Shown: piece by piece, positions 10,701 to 19,249 of the stretch | Layout of the letters: each line of letters begins with the position of its first letter | Numbering within the stretch: the stretch's first letter is position 1 | DNA from: Byssothecium circinans | Taxonomy: Eukaryota; Ascomycota; Dothideomycetes; Pleosporales; Massarinaceae | Assembly (NCBI GenBank): GCA_010015675.1 | Contig: ML976985.1 | Span: 1,269,992 to 1,299,126 of the forward strand | Direction of reading: 5' to 3' | Length of the DNA: 29,135 nt | The notes under the pieces: generated by a model | The model's input: the letters and a program-made list of their open reading frames with translations, nothing else | The model's database searches: none | Told to the model about the DNA's origin: nothing | Position numbers and translations under genes: made by a program

Positions 10701-11600
10701 CACTAATTAACCTCCCCTAACACGGAGTAGGCTTAGTAAGTATACCCCTTAGTAACACTATCTATAGTCTACATAAAGTCGTAGCTTTCTATTCTTCTTT
10801 AGGATAAAGAGAATTAGTGAAGCTATTAGGCTAGCACTCTTTTATATATATCCTCTCTTTAAGTTCTTCTTAATGTACTCCCGCAGTTCTAATTGCTAAT
10901 CTAGAGTAAGTAGATATATTAGTCCTAAGCGCAGCTTCGCGCTTTCTTCTAGGTGAATCTTATGATCCTAGTTCTAGTGATCTAGTAATATGGTTTCTTC
11001 TATTTCTTTAAATAGGTCTTAAAACTCCTCATATTCTAGTAGTATTATTAGTTAGGGTTCATTCTTTATAGGCGCAACTCTCTATATCTAGATAACTCCT
11101 ATTTGTAAAGGGTCCTTCTTATAGATCTTCTTAATCTTATAAGGTGATATCTTGCTAATCCATCTAGTCTAACTAGGTAAGCTCTAGATTGCTAGGCTTA
11201 ATCTTCCGTAGCGTGTTCTAGTAACCTTACGCGCTAGTTTTTAGCTAAATATCATGCCTTTCTACTAGTTAATAGCAGAATTATGCTTCTTAAGCTAATT
11301 ATAACTAATTAACATGTCTTCTTCTCTAAGATCTATAATATTAAGAGACGTTATATCTTTAATTCTAAGTACATAGAATAATACTTCTTAGGTTTCTAAC
11401 CTTAAGAATCCGTTGCCGTAGGACATTAGTCCATCGTTAGCTAATACTACTTATATTAGACGTTCTTTATCTTAATAGGGTATGTCGTATTTCTTAACTA
11501 CTTGTAGGGAGATAATCATCTAAGCAGCTTCGCTGTCTACTAGTGCTATAAGCCTGCGTCTATATACGCACACCTTTACCTTTAATTAATAAACTAGTAG
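7700..11600 (-). pseudogene. pol: Pol of the chromovirus: protease, RT, RNase H, integrase, chromodomain
   Basis: Minus-strand motifs, from 5' to 3'. Protease: ALVDSEAA with the Asp codon at 11536-11538, where DSG has become DSE. RT: LRLYVDYR near 10770-10800, then, beyond an inserted solo LTR, YYPLPLI near 10270-10250 and the catalytic YLDDILVY at about 9990-10013, intact. RNase H/tether: KKLN-R-VR-A...YDF...Y-RLGLLNRAVDALS at about 9330-9200. Integrase: a C-x2-C pair near 8810-8826, WISVIMNFIVKLLKS with the first catalytic Asp turned to Asn (8718-8720), FITNRRTLFTSKY with the second Asp turned to Asn (8520-8522), and IERINxTLE retaining the Glu. Chromodomain: YEVKEIKDLQKFKR...KYLVK at about 7860-7780, then WKD-LDS-NT-EL to about 7700. 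Many in-frame stops remove any activity. Confidence 0.88.
10298..10757 (+). repeat. Solo LTR of a related gypsy family inserted in the RT region
   Basis: A 460 bp block starts TATTACAAGA and ends TTAGTAACA. It is flanked on both sides by CTATC (10293-10297 and 10758-10762), a 5 bp target duplication. About 340 bp at its right side match the reverse complement of the chromovirus LTRs, while the first 120 bp or so differ, so it belongs to a diverged LTR subfamily. It lies in opposite orientation to its host and splits reverse transcriptase between LRLYVDYR and the YYPLPLI segment. A single LTR with target duplication is the usual product of LTR-LTR recombination. Confidence 0.85.
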
Positions 11601-12699
11601 ACCTAGGTGTTATATGTTATATAGGGTTATTATATAAATGCTCTTACTAGCGTGACCTTATCCCTAGTAGTATCCTAGTTTTTTAACCTCTTAGGTTTTG
11701 TTAGAAACTATCCTAATCCCTATTTCTTAGATAGGTGGATTGCGTAGCTGTCTTCGCAACAAGCTATCTATAACATGCATGCGTGCTTTATTAATGGTTC
11801 ATCCCTATGCGGGAATCCTTTCTATAGTTTCTCTAAGAGATGTATCTAACACATGTCATTAAAGCACTAGTCATAGGGTAGGTTGTTATAACTTTCCCTT
11901 CTAATAGTTCTAGGTGGGCGTCTTATAGTCTAAGTATATAAGATATTATCTCTAGTGGCCCTATCCTCTAGATAGCCTTATAGCTAGTGTTGCATTTCTA
12001 GTAACATCCGCCATATTTATTATGTGAGTGTCATCTTCTATCTGAAAGCATCTTCCTTAGTTTTATTAGGAAGTATTAGGAATTCGTAACGTTTGCATAC
12101 GTCTACTAGATACTTAGAAGGGGGTAGTAGTTTATAGCTAGCTCTATACCTAACCTATGCTACTTCTTCCTTTAGGAGGAGGTAGAATATGTATCCTAGG
12201 AGTACCTTATACTTATTCTACTTAAGCTCCTTATGTCCCTTATCTAAAGGGTGTCCTATAGGATAATAGTAGAAATACGTATTATTTTTATATACTATTA
12301 TTTCTCTATCTATTTAACTAGCTAGCTAGTATCCTGCAACGTGCTTACTAAGCTAGTATAGTTAGTAGTGCGTATCATAGCACCTACTCTAACCTAAGCG
12401 CTTATGCTATTTTTACGAGTATTTAAAGTAGTGTACGTAGTAATTATCTTCTATATAGTCCTTCTCTAGGAGAAGGGCATAAGAGGCTTGTCTAGGCGTG
12501 TGTCGCACGCTCTTTCTTTCTTATAGGTAGGTGATGCAATGCTCCCTTATGCAGTTATACTATTTAACTTCATCATGTTTATTATTAATCTTGATTTATT
12601 ATACTTTCGTCTACAGACCTTATTCTCTTATTGCTATTGCTACTGCTTTATAGGCGTAGCTGCCGCGCACTAGTATATCTTAAGTACACATTTCGCCTT

Positions 12700-13900
12700 T
12701 ATGTGCGTTATCTCCGCACATCTAGCATAGATTATCTTTAAGCTATTAAAGGACCTCATGGTCGTCTATCTAGTTTAAAGGACAAGTTATTAAGGCTAAA
12801 ATAGATTCTATATTACTAACGTTATTATTAGATGACCCCGTAGCCTAATCTTGTTCTAGAGGTAGGTAAGGAGTAGGCTGCTAACGTAGCGCCTCTAGTT
12901 CGCCTTCCTTAGGTCCCGTTACCTTAAACTTAATTATTCTAATCTTAATTACCTTAAGCTTGCTTATTTAGCCTTAATTCTTTAGGTAGTCTCTGCGGAA
13001 ATGACCTATTTCACCGCATTAGAGACATGCTTTCTTCTTGAAGCGTTCTTAGCGTTATTCATAGGTTAGGCTATCTAGCTATCTTTCTTTACTTTTATTA
13101 AATTGCTTTTTTTATTAGACTTTATCTGTTATCACTACATCACTATCTTAGTCATATCATAGTGTCTTTAGTTTTCTATGTTTTCTAAAGTTAGAAATGA
13201 TCATCGTATCGCGTTGTTTTTTCTGCATCACTTATTTATAGAGCCTATTGTTGATTCAGGTAGCTAGGTTAATTATATCTTATAAGTCATTTAGCTTATT
13301 ATAATAGATTATTCTATCCTTAACTATTTCTTTTAATCCGTTGTAGAAGGCCGTGCGCAACAGCGCATCATCCTAATTAATCTTTAACTGTAGTTGCTTA
13401 AACTCTGTCACATATCTTACGACTAACCTATCCTGCTAGATCCGAGATATCTTCTACTCTGCCTAAGTCTCTTTATTGAATTCTCTAAACACCTTTTAAA
13501 TCTCTTCTTTGAATGCTATCTAGCTCTTAAAGATGGTCTTTGTGTCGTCTTTATAATGCTTTATCTTATTCATAAGATAGTTATCTATAAAGGGCTGCAT
13601 CTAAGTAGCTACCTTGCCCTTTAAGTACATACTAGCCGTGAGGATCTTATCTGAGTCCTCTATTAGGGGATTGAACCAACAGTATAAATCTATGTTAGTA
13701 AGGAATAGCTTTAGGCTATCTTATCCTCTATTATACTTCTCTAGCGCCGTAATCTTTCTATAAGGTACAGTGTCCTTAGCCTAGAGTTAAGTAATCGCCT
13801 GCATTAATCTATTAATTTATTTAGCCTATTACTATAACTAGTTAGCCTAGTTAGCTATTACTAATGCTAGACTTAAAGCAGGCGTACTAGTGCTACTAGT
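12700..13900 (-). pseudogene. gag: Gag of the chromovirus, with CCHC zinc knuckle
   Basis: The region between the 5' LTR and protease reads on the minus strand as a degenerate gag. The best marker is a zinc knuckle at about 12985-13035: KKAC-L-stop-CGEIGHFRRDY, i.e. C-x2-C-x4-H-x4-C with the first three ligands intact and the last Cys changed to Tyr. The upstream capsid part is inferred from position only; its limits are approximate. Confidence 0.65.
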
Positions 13901-13966
13901 GGTACGTAGGGTAGTAGGAGCTACTATTACGTACGTTTAGGTTCTTAAACCTGTGGGTAGTTAAAG

Positions 13967-14444
13967 TATTACTAAGGGGTATACTTGCTAGTCCTAATCC
14001 ATATAAGGGGAGGTTGGTTAGTATAAGATATATACGTTAGGTAGTATGCTTTAGTAGTTTAAGAGGTAAATATGCGAAAGTAACTAATTCTATAACTAAC
14101 TATAGAATAACTAATAAGTCTTAATCTAGGTAAGAGATAAACTGTAAGGAGTTAACTATAAAGAATTAAAATTAGAAAGATAAAGAAAATCTATCTAGTC
14201 TTTATACTACTTATTCTATTCCTTTAATCCTATAATCTCTAGAGATCCTAAGATCGCCCCTAATCTCTTAATCTCTTAAGATCTAGAGATTAGTCTATAA
14301 TCTCTATTCTTAGCGAGATTAATGTTACGTGACCGCTGACCTAATCCTACCTTACGCATTATTATGTTGCCATCCTCTAGTCTTAATACCCTCTGCGCTA
14401 TACTATCTAGTCCTAGATACCCTGTATCTATCTTGTTTATAACA
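13967..14444 (-). repeat. 5' LTR of the chromovirus (right copy)
   Basis: This 478 bp copy of 6489-6966 has the same length and termini (TATTAC...ATAACA) and is followed by the TAGAG target duplication. As the 5' LTR of a minus-strand element it would have held the promoter. It is slightly more AT-rich than its partner. Confidence 0.92.
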
Positions 14445-14480
14445 TAGAGCTTAAGTAATCTAATATTCTCTATACTTATA

Positions 14481-15994
14481 ATATAAAGCACTATCAAACC
14501 GCGCATACCATTGAACCGCGTAGAATTCCTTGGTAACACTATCACTATCTTTAACGTGAAAATGCTACAACAACGTCATACTAAAGCACTTTAACACGAA
14601 GGTAGACTTTAGCTTGCCCTTACTACATATAATAAAGGCTAATTTCTAAGCCTCTAACACGCTGCTAAAGCCTTTAACGTTAAGGACTAAGTCCTTAATG
14701 AACACGCTAAAGGAATACCTTTTTAAGTAGAAATAGTTCTAAACTATTCAAAACTATCCCTAACTAAGAACTAGATGATTATTGAATACAACCTTAACTT
14801 TAATTCACGAGGATTCGCGCCTACACTAGATAAAGTGTCGGATATAGCGAATAAACTACTAGCTAAGTAGGGTAAAGAGAGGGTAGGCAAGAACTAGACA
14901 GAATAGTTTATAAACTATTTAGAATAGTTATAAACTATCTAGAATCATATGAAGGACTATTAGAGGGCTCTATAGGAAGATCCTAAGGTAGTTAGCGCGT
15001 AGTTTAAGCTTGTAGAGGACATTAAAATTAAGTATAGCATACATAATAATGATATGCATAACTTTAATAAGACTAGCTTTTAGATAGGTGTTATTAGCTC
15101 TATGAAAGTAGTTACTAGCTTAGAGAGGCAAGCAAGGCCTACTATTATTCAGCTAGGCAATAAAGAGTAGGTAATAGATATCTAGAGTATATGTTTAAAT
15201 AGTATATTCACCTTACTATTTATTATATATAAAGGACGCGTCTACATCTCTTTATAGTACTAGGAAGCTAATATACCACGCGATTAGAAGCTCTTAGTTT
15301 TAGAGAATAGATAGATGACTAATAAGCTTAGTCTTACGTAGTTAAAGCACTTTAACGCACATACAAAGGTAAGAACTATTAGCGTCTATTAGTTGCTAAT
15401 TTTAGATGGCTACGAAAGCCACCTAAATTAGGATTTCAAGGATTATTGCAAGGATAATAAGATTATTACGCTTTATATGCCTGCGCACTCATCACACATC
15501 CTTCAGCCGCTCGATGTAGTGTTATTTTTGCCACTTAAGCGCAATTACTCTAAGACTATTCAGAACTTAGCGCACTAACACGTCTTTTACGTTAATAAGG
15601 AAGCGTTCCTACCAGCCTTTAAAGACGCGTTTTTAAGCGTGTTTATGGTTTAGAACTGTTAAAAGGCCTTTGAGGTAACAGGGCTAGTCCCTCTAAACGC
15701 GCAGGTGGTACTTGATCGCCTTAATGTGCGTATACGCACCCTACTAGGACCCTCACCACTAGAGACGCCGTGGCAATTAAGAACTCTAAGTAATACACGC
15801 GAATTTGGCTCGCAGTTAAGGCTTATACAAGATTCTATTACTCGGTCACCACAAACAGCGCGCGGTGGGCTTTCGCAGCTCGTCAAAGGCACTAAGTTAG
15901 TGCTGCACAATACTGCGCTCATGAAGTCGCGCATTGAAGAGCTTGAACAGCAACTTCAGGTGATAACCAAGCGCGGTTCGATGGTGCTTTACGT
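14481..15994 (+). mobile_element. Fot1/pogo-type DNA transposon, 1514 bp
   Basis: Inverted termini ATATAAAGCACTATCAAACC (left) and GGTTCGATGGTGCTTTACGT (right) match after allowing RIP-type changes. They are bounded by TA target duplications at 14479-14480 and 15995-15996. The interrupted host sequence (TACTTATA | GCTTACTAAG) matches the uninterrupted sister copy at about 16887-16903. The left end holds two 17 bp subterminal units (AACCGCG at 14497 and 14514), the right end one. The 3' third, from about 15480, is much less AT-rich than the 5' two thirds, so RIP damage is uneven along the element. Confidence 0.88.
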
Positions 15995-16007
15995 TATAGC
16001 TTACTAA
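14562..16007 (+). pseudogene. Fot1/pogo-like transposase (DDE_1 family) with RIP stops
   Basis: From ATG 14562 one frame runs 481 codons without any frameshift, broken only by TAA/TAG stops that correspond to CAA/CAG/TGG. The N-terminal part (MLQQRHTKAL...AAKAFNV...IPF) fits the helix-turn-helix plus CENP-B-type DNA-binding region. The catalytic part has NFNKTSF where NFDETGF is expected (first Asp to Asn, codon 15066-15068), then LILDGYESH (Asp 15405-15407) and QPLDVV (Asp 15513-15515), giving a D-35-D spacing. The last 100 codons (15705-16007) are open. The frame has no stop before the right terminus: it reads through the inverted repeat and stops 11 bp into flanking DNA. Confidence 0.88.
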
Positions 16008-16061
16008 GATATTAGAAATTCTAGAATATTTTTTTATAACCTTTTAGATCTATATTATATA

Positions 16062-17062
16062 ACGTATTCCACCACCGAGACGGCCAAACCACCGAGACGG
16101 CCACTTTTGCTTGGCAGCGAAAACCAAAGAGTATTATCTTAATAACAAAGCTAAACCTTAATATTTTCTTTTAAAATTTTAAACCTAGATAGATATATAT
16201 ATATACTAATAGCTATTAAATTCTTATAGCTATAGCTTACGTAATAAAATAGTTATTAGCCTATAAAGTATTAGTAGCTAAAACCTACCTTATACTATAG
16301 ATTAATACCTAAACCTTAGTATTATACTATATAACTTTTAGGACTTACTTATTAGTATATTAGTTAATAGCTATAAAAGACTATNNNNNNNNNNNNNNNN
16401 NNNNNNNNNNNNNNNNNNNNNNNNNNNNNNNNNNNNNNNNNNNNNNNNNNNNNNNNNNNNNNNNNNNNNNNNNNNNNNNNNNNNNNNNNNNNNNNNNNNN
16501 NNNNNNNNNNNNNNNNNNNNNNNNNNNNNNNNNNNNNNNNNNNNNNNNNNNNNNNNNNNNNNNNNNNNNNNNNNNNNNNNNNNNNNNNNNNNNNNNNNNN
16601 NNNNNNNNNNNNNNNNNNNNNNNNNNNNNNNNNNNNNNNNNNNNNNNNNNNNNNNNNNNNNNNNNNNNNNNNNNNNNNNNNNNNNNNNNNNNNNNNNNNN
16701 NNNNNNNNNNNNNNNNNNNNNNNNNNNNNNNNNNNNNNNNNNNNNNNNNNNNNNNNNNNTATTATATATATATAAACTAGCTCTAAAGTTATTATAACTT
16801 ATTTAGCTAGTTTAGTAGGTATTTATGCGCTATATACTAAAAGTAGCCTAGTATTCTCTATACCTATATAGCTTACTAAGCTATTAGAAATCCTAGAATA
16901 TTCTTTTATAATCTTTTTTATCTATATTATATATATCTGTATTTAAAATTTCAGCTTAATAGCTCTAGTATTTAAATTGTTATTAAAGGTTGAATCTTTG
17001 ATTTTCCGCCAAGCAAAAAGTGGCCGTCTCGGTGGTTTGGCCGTCTCGGTGGTGGAATACGT
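16062..17062. mobile_element. Element E2: non-autonomous pogo/Fot1-type element, sister of H with different ends
   Basis: Inverted repeats of about 55 bp (ACGTATTCCACCACCGAGAC... at 16062, its complement ending at 17062) are nearly identical and are flanked by TA at 16060-16061 and 17063-17064. Each contains two 17 bp units. Inside, the body is the same AT-rich sequence as element H (for example GTATTATCTTAATAACAAAG on the left and CTAGCTCTAAAGTTATTATA on the right), so E2 inserted into a relative of itself. No coding region is visible; about 375 bp of the middle are unsequenced. Confidence 0.88.
16385..16759. other. Assembly gap (run of N) inside E2
   Basis: There are 375 consecutive N. The equivalent interval in element H (about 5968-6411) is roughly 440 bp of AT-rich sequence, so the gap size is of the right order and nothing large need be hidden here. 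Confidence 0.95.
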
Positions 17063-17177
17063 TATAGCTGTATTTAAAATTTTAGCTTAATAGCTCTATT
17101 ATTTAAATTGTTATTAAGGGTTGAATATTTGATTTTCCGCCAAGCATTTCTGCGCGGTTCGGTGGTGCTTTACGTCA

Positions 17178-17269
17178 TAGATAATAATAAGGATAAAGTT
17201 AAGTAAGTTAGTATTGCTAAGGAAAAGTAGCTAGCTTAATAGTGTAGCTGGCTTGATAGTGCTTTACGT
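17178..17269. mobile_element. Element F: right terminus of a pogo-like element
   Basis: The sequence ends GCTTGATAGTGCTTTACGT at 17269 followed by TA. Two subterminal units (GCTTAATAGTG at 17234 and GCTTGATAGTG at 17251) lie exactly 17 bp apart. The matching left end is not in the window. Element H is inserted in it, and on H's other side the sequence is the MULE remnant, so F may carry or abut that fragment. Confidence 0.6.
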
Positions 17270-17271
17270 TA

Positions 17272-17364
17272 TATTTAAATAGTTATTAAAGGTTGAATAT
17301 TTATTTCCATGCCCAGGAATCGCGCGCAATTCGGTGTCCTACGCAACTCGGTGTACAAATACGT
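17272..17364. mobile_element. Element G: right terminus of a third H-related element
   Basis: Starting with TTTAAATAGTTATTAAAGGT and GAATATTT, the sequence matches the right subterminal region of H and E2, then changes to a different outer end with TCGGTGT repeated at 17331 and 17348 (17 bp period), ending ACAAATACGT at 17364 before TA. Its left end lies beyond the window, so G is the outermost layer of the nest, and 17365 is where non-repeat sequence begins. Confidence 0.65.
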
Positions 17365-17538
17365 TATATGGATTTGCTTTGGTTATGATGCCGACAACAT
17401 CAAATTGTACAGGACAAGGCTCTGGGCAGCGCGGTCAGCGGATTGCACTCCATATCCTGTTTTCGTTTTGTTACCGTGAATGTCCTCAACCTCGTCCTAA
17501 AGCAGCTTAATTCTGACAAGGATAAGCGAGACAGATAT

Positions 17539-18027
17539 ACAAGGGGTATGCATGAGCGGATTGGAATGCCCCACCCTGCACACGGGCCATGGAAATTCAT
17601 CGAAAATTCTTTACTCCAATAGAGATTTGTATATAATTCATGAAGTAGAAATGACTAAAGATGCATTTAACGCAACTACACTTTTTTCAACATGCTGAAA
17701 ACTCCACAACGCCGCCTTACCTACTAAGAACGAGCTTGAATCTACGCCCTACGCTACAACGCTTGATGGACTTATCAACAAATATCAAAGGAGCTTATAG
17801 CGTGTATATAAGAGGAATAGGATAGGATTGATATAAGGGATATTTAAAAGTACTGTATGAATATAGGAGAACGTTGTCAAGCTGTGGTAAACAGTAGAGG
17901 TGGGTATACGCCATTTTAGCTGTCTAGTTTTGTATATAAAATACACTGTATATATGACAGCTTCGATGAATTTCCATGACCCGTGTGTAGGGTGGGGCAT
18001 TCCAATCCGCTCATGCATACCCCTTGT
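17539..18027. repeat. 66 bp inverted repeat pair with a 357 bp spacer
   Basis: The arm at 17539-17604 (ACAAGGGGTATGCATGAGCG...) is the reverse complement of 17962-18027 with only two mismatches, G/A and C/T. Sequence outside and inside the arms does not match. It could be the termini of a small element or an inverted duplication; no target duplication is evident next to the arms. Confidence 0.85.
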
Positions 18028-18662
18028 AGAAAAGGTATGCCTTGCCAGAGTGCATTCGCTCTGAGGGTCCAGCCCGTCTCACTTCGCAGATCAGTTCTGG
18101 AATGGATTACTGTCGTGTCTACCATGGTACTTAGGACACTTGGGGATCGGTCTTGTAGCAGATTACAGTATCCCGGGACCGCCAGTAAGGATACTTTCAA
18201 GCTGATTATGGTGCTGTGGGCTCGTGGATGATGGATGTGCTAGGTTTCTGGGAAAGGTCGAAATGTCATTTCAAGTGCCTACTTCTTATTCGTAAAACAA
18301 TTAGCTATAGAGAACGGACCAACCCGAATACATCGCAGCAGGATACGGGGAAACAACGGAATCGCCGGAAATACCTCAAATGAAATGAAGTCGTCCGGGC
18401 TACCATTGGGTCAGGAACGTGCTGCACTCTGCAAGCCCAATTTTTTCAGCTGCATGTGTTGGTCTCTGGGCAGGCGCTATTGGCTAGTGCTGGAGCCGAT
18501 ACAGCTGGCGAGGGTCATCGCCGAACACCCAAAAGATGTAAAGTCGTATTCAGCTGTGCGTGTGTCATGTACAAGGGGGTCATGCGTGGAAGCTGCGAGA
18601 ATCAAGTACTTTGTTTTATAAGCGTTTTACTAGTAACTAGAGGTATTAAATTCCACCCTATT

Positions 18663-18712
18663 CCTCCACAACGCCTCTAATGCCTCTACAACGCCTCTAT
18701 AATGCCTAAAAC
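18663..18712. repeat. Short minisatellite, about 11 bp unit
   Basis: Consecutive variants of GCCTCTACAAC: CCTCCACAAC, GCCTCTAAT, GCCTCTACAAC, GCCTCTATAAT, GCCTAAAAC. Unit length varies from 9 to 11 bp. Confidence 0.6.
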
Positions 18713-18760
18713 ACCAAATCGCCGCCTTACATACTTAAATATCGAGTGTTAAAGTAATTC

Positions 18761-18904
18761 CCTTATTCAGAGCAAGAACTACAGCAGTATATGATGGAGA
18801 AGTGGGAGAAAATTCAGGTTAACAAGTATACAAAGTATATTAGAGAGATGAAGCAACGGTGCTGGGCGGTAATACTAGCAGGGGGTAGCCATACAAAGTA
18901 CTAA
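18761..18904 (+). pseudogene. C-terminal fragment of a Tc1/mariner-type transposase
   Basis: The plus frame PYSEQELQQYMMEKWEKIQV, then NKYTKYIREMKQRCWAVILA and GGSHTKY, ends at TAA 18902-18904. The ending I..M..R..AVI.A.GGHTKY is characteristic of the C terminus of Tc1-like DDE transposases, where a short helix precedes the terminal GGHTKY/W. Nothing upstream of 18761 continues the match, so this is a truncated fossil of about 47 codons. RIP effects are weak here compared with the left block. Confidence 0.6.
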
Positions 18905-19249
18905 AACAATGTATATTACTATACAAAATACACCAAAATTAGCATAGTGCTTACATCTGTGCGCGCGCCACTGAACCACGCTAGCAACCCGTTCATGAGG
19001 GGGGGTTGTACAGGAAAAGCTGGAAGACGCATTGGGAGGAAAGGAACAAGGGTCTCCTGTATTATCCCAGCAAGGCTTATCAGTTTCGCTTCTAGGATAT
19101 TCTATGATATACAGCATGTTCGGGATCCATTTCCTGCTACTTTCTTGTTATCATCACTTGCTTTCCACTCTCGCAACCGCGCGCTTCAAATTTCGAATTT
19201 TTTCTCTTATTTATTGTAAAAGGCCTTGTGTCTTCCGCTGCCACGCTAT

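Larger units (their letters stand above)
6489..14444 (-). mobile_element. Ty3/gypsy chromovirus, complete but RIP-inactivated
   Basis: Two 478 bp direct LTRs (6489-6966 and 13967-14444) enclose a minus-strand gag-pol in the order gag with zinc knuckle, protease, reverse transcriptase, RNase H, integrase, chromodomain. A polypurine tract lies beside the 3' LTR, and TAGAG duplications flank the element. Order and chromodomain place it in the chromoviruses (Metaviridae), which target heterochromatin. LTR termini read TA...CA where TG...CA is expected, a RIP-type change. Many stops and lost catalytic residues mean it is dead. No TGG-type tRNA primer site follows the 5' LTR (the sense strand reads CTTTAACTACCCACAG), so a self-priming or unusual primer is possible. 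The element also holds a foreign solo LTR and an antisense Zn2Cys6 frame. Confidence 0.92.
6484..14449. other. 5 bp target-site duplication TAGAG flanking the chromovirus
   Basis: TAGAG at 6484-6488 immediately precedes the left LTR and TAGAG at 14445-14449 immediately follows the right LTR. A perfect 5 bp duplication is what Ty3/gypsy integrases leave and fixes both borders of the retrotransposon inside element H. Confidence 0.9.
5644..17175. mobile_element. Element H: about 1 kb non-autonomous pogo/Fot1-type element, split by three insertions
   Basis: The left end (5644, ATGTAAAGTACTACTAAAC...) and right end (up to 17175, ...GGTTCGGTGGTGCTTTACGT) are inverted copies of each other apart from RIP-type changes; both continue into CCGCGCAGAAATGCTTRGC. 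Target dinucleotides are TA (5642-5643) and CA (17176-17177), a mismatch. The element's own DNA is 5644-6483, 14450-14480, 15995-16061 and 17063-17175. Joined, these colinearly match the sister element E2 (16062-17062), which proves the nesting. I see no transposase in H, so mobility must have come from an enzyme supplied in trans. The left end carries two 17 bp subterminal units and the right end only one. Confidence 0.75.
17365..18760. other. Transition zone without a supported gene
   Basis: Base composition returns towards normal, but no open frame longer than about 100 codons starts with ATG and resembles a protein I know. The stretch contains the 66 bp inverted repeat pair and the minisatellite listed separately. 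It also has two copies of a CCACAACGCC...CGCCGCCTTAC phrase (near 17703 and 18665-18730), which suggests dispersed non-coding repeats. Confidence 0.5.

Noticed and set aside
14276..14545. 89-residue minus frame across the right LTR border
   Set aside because: It spans the LTR, target duplication and a DNA-transposon end; chance frame.
15659..15934. 91-residue minus frame
   Set aside because: Antisense to the RIP-free end of the Fot1 transposase.
1..16000. AT-rich block considered as mitochondrial DNA or a centromere
   Set aside because: Decayed retrotransposon and transposase frames with CA/TG loss explain the composition; no mitochondrial genes or rRNA are seen. A centromeric location cannot be excluded but nothing in the sequence shows it.
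17916..18200. 94-residue minus frame with several Cys, considered as a small secreted effector
   Set aside because: It starts with TTG, has no convincing signal peptide and overlaps the 66 bp inverted repeat arm.
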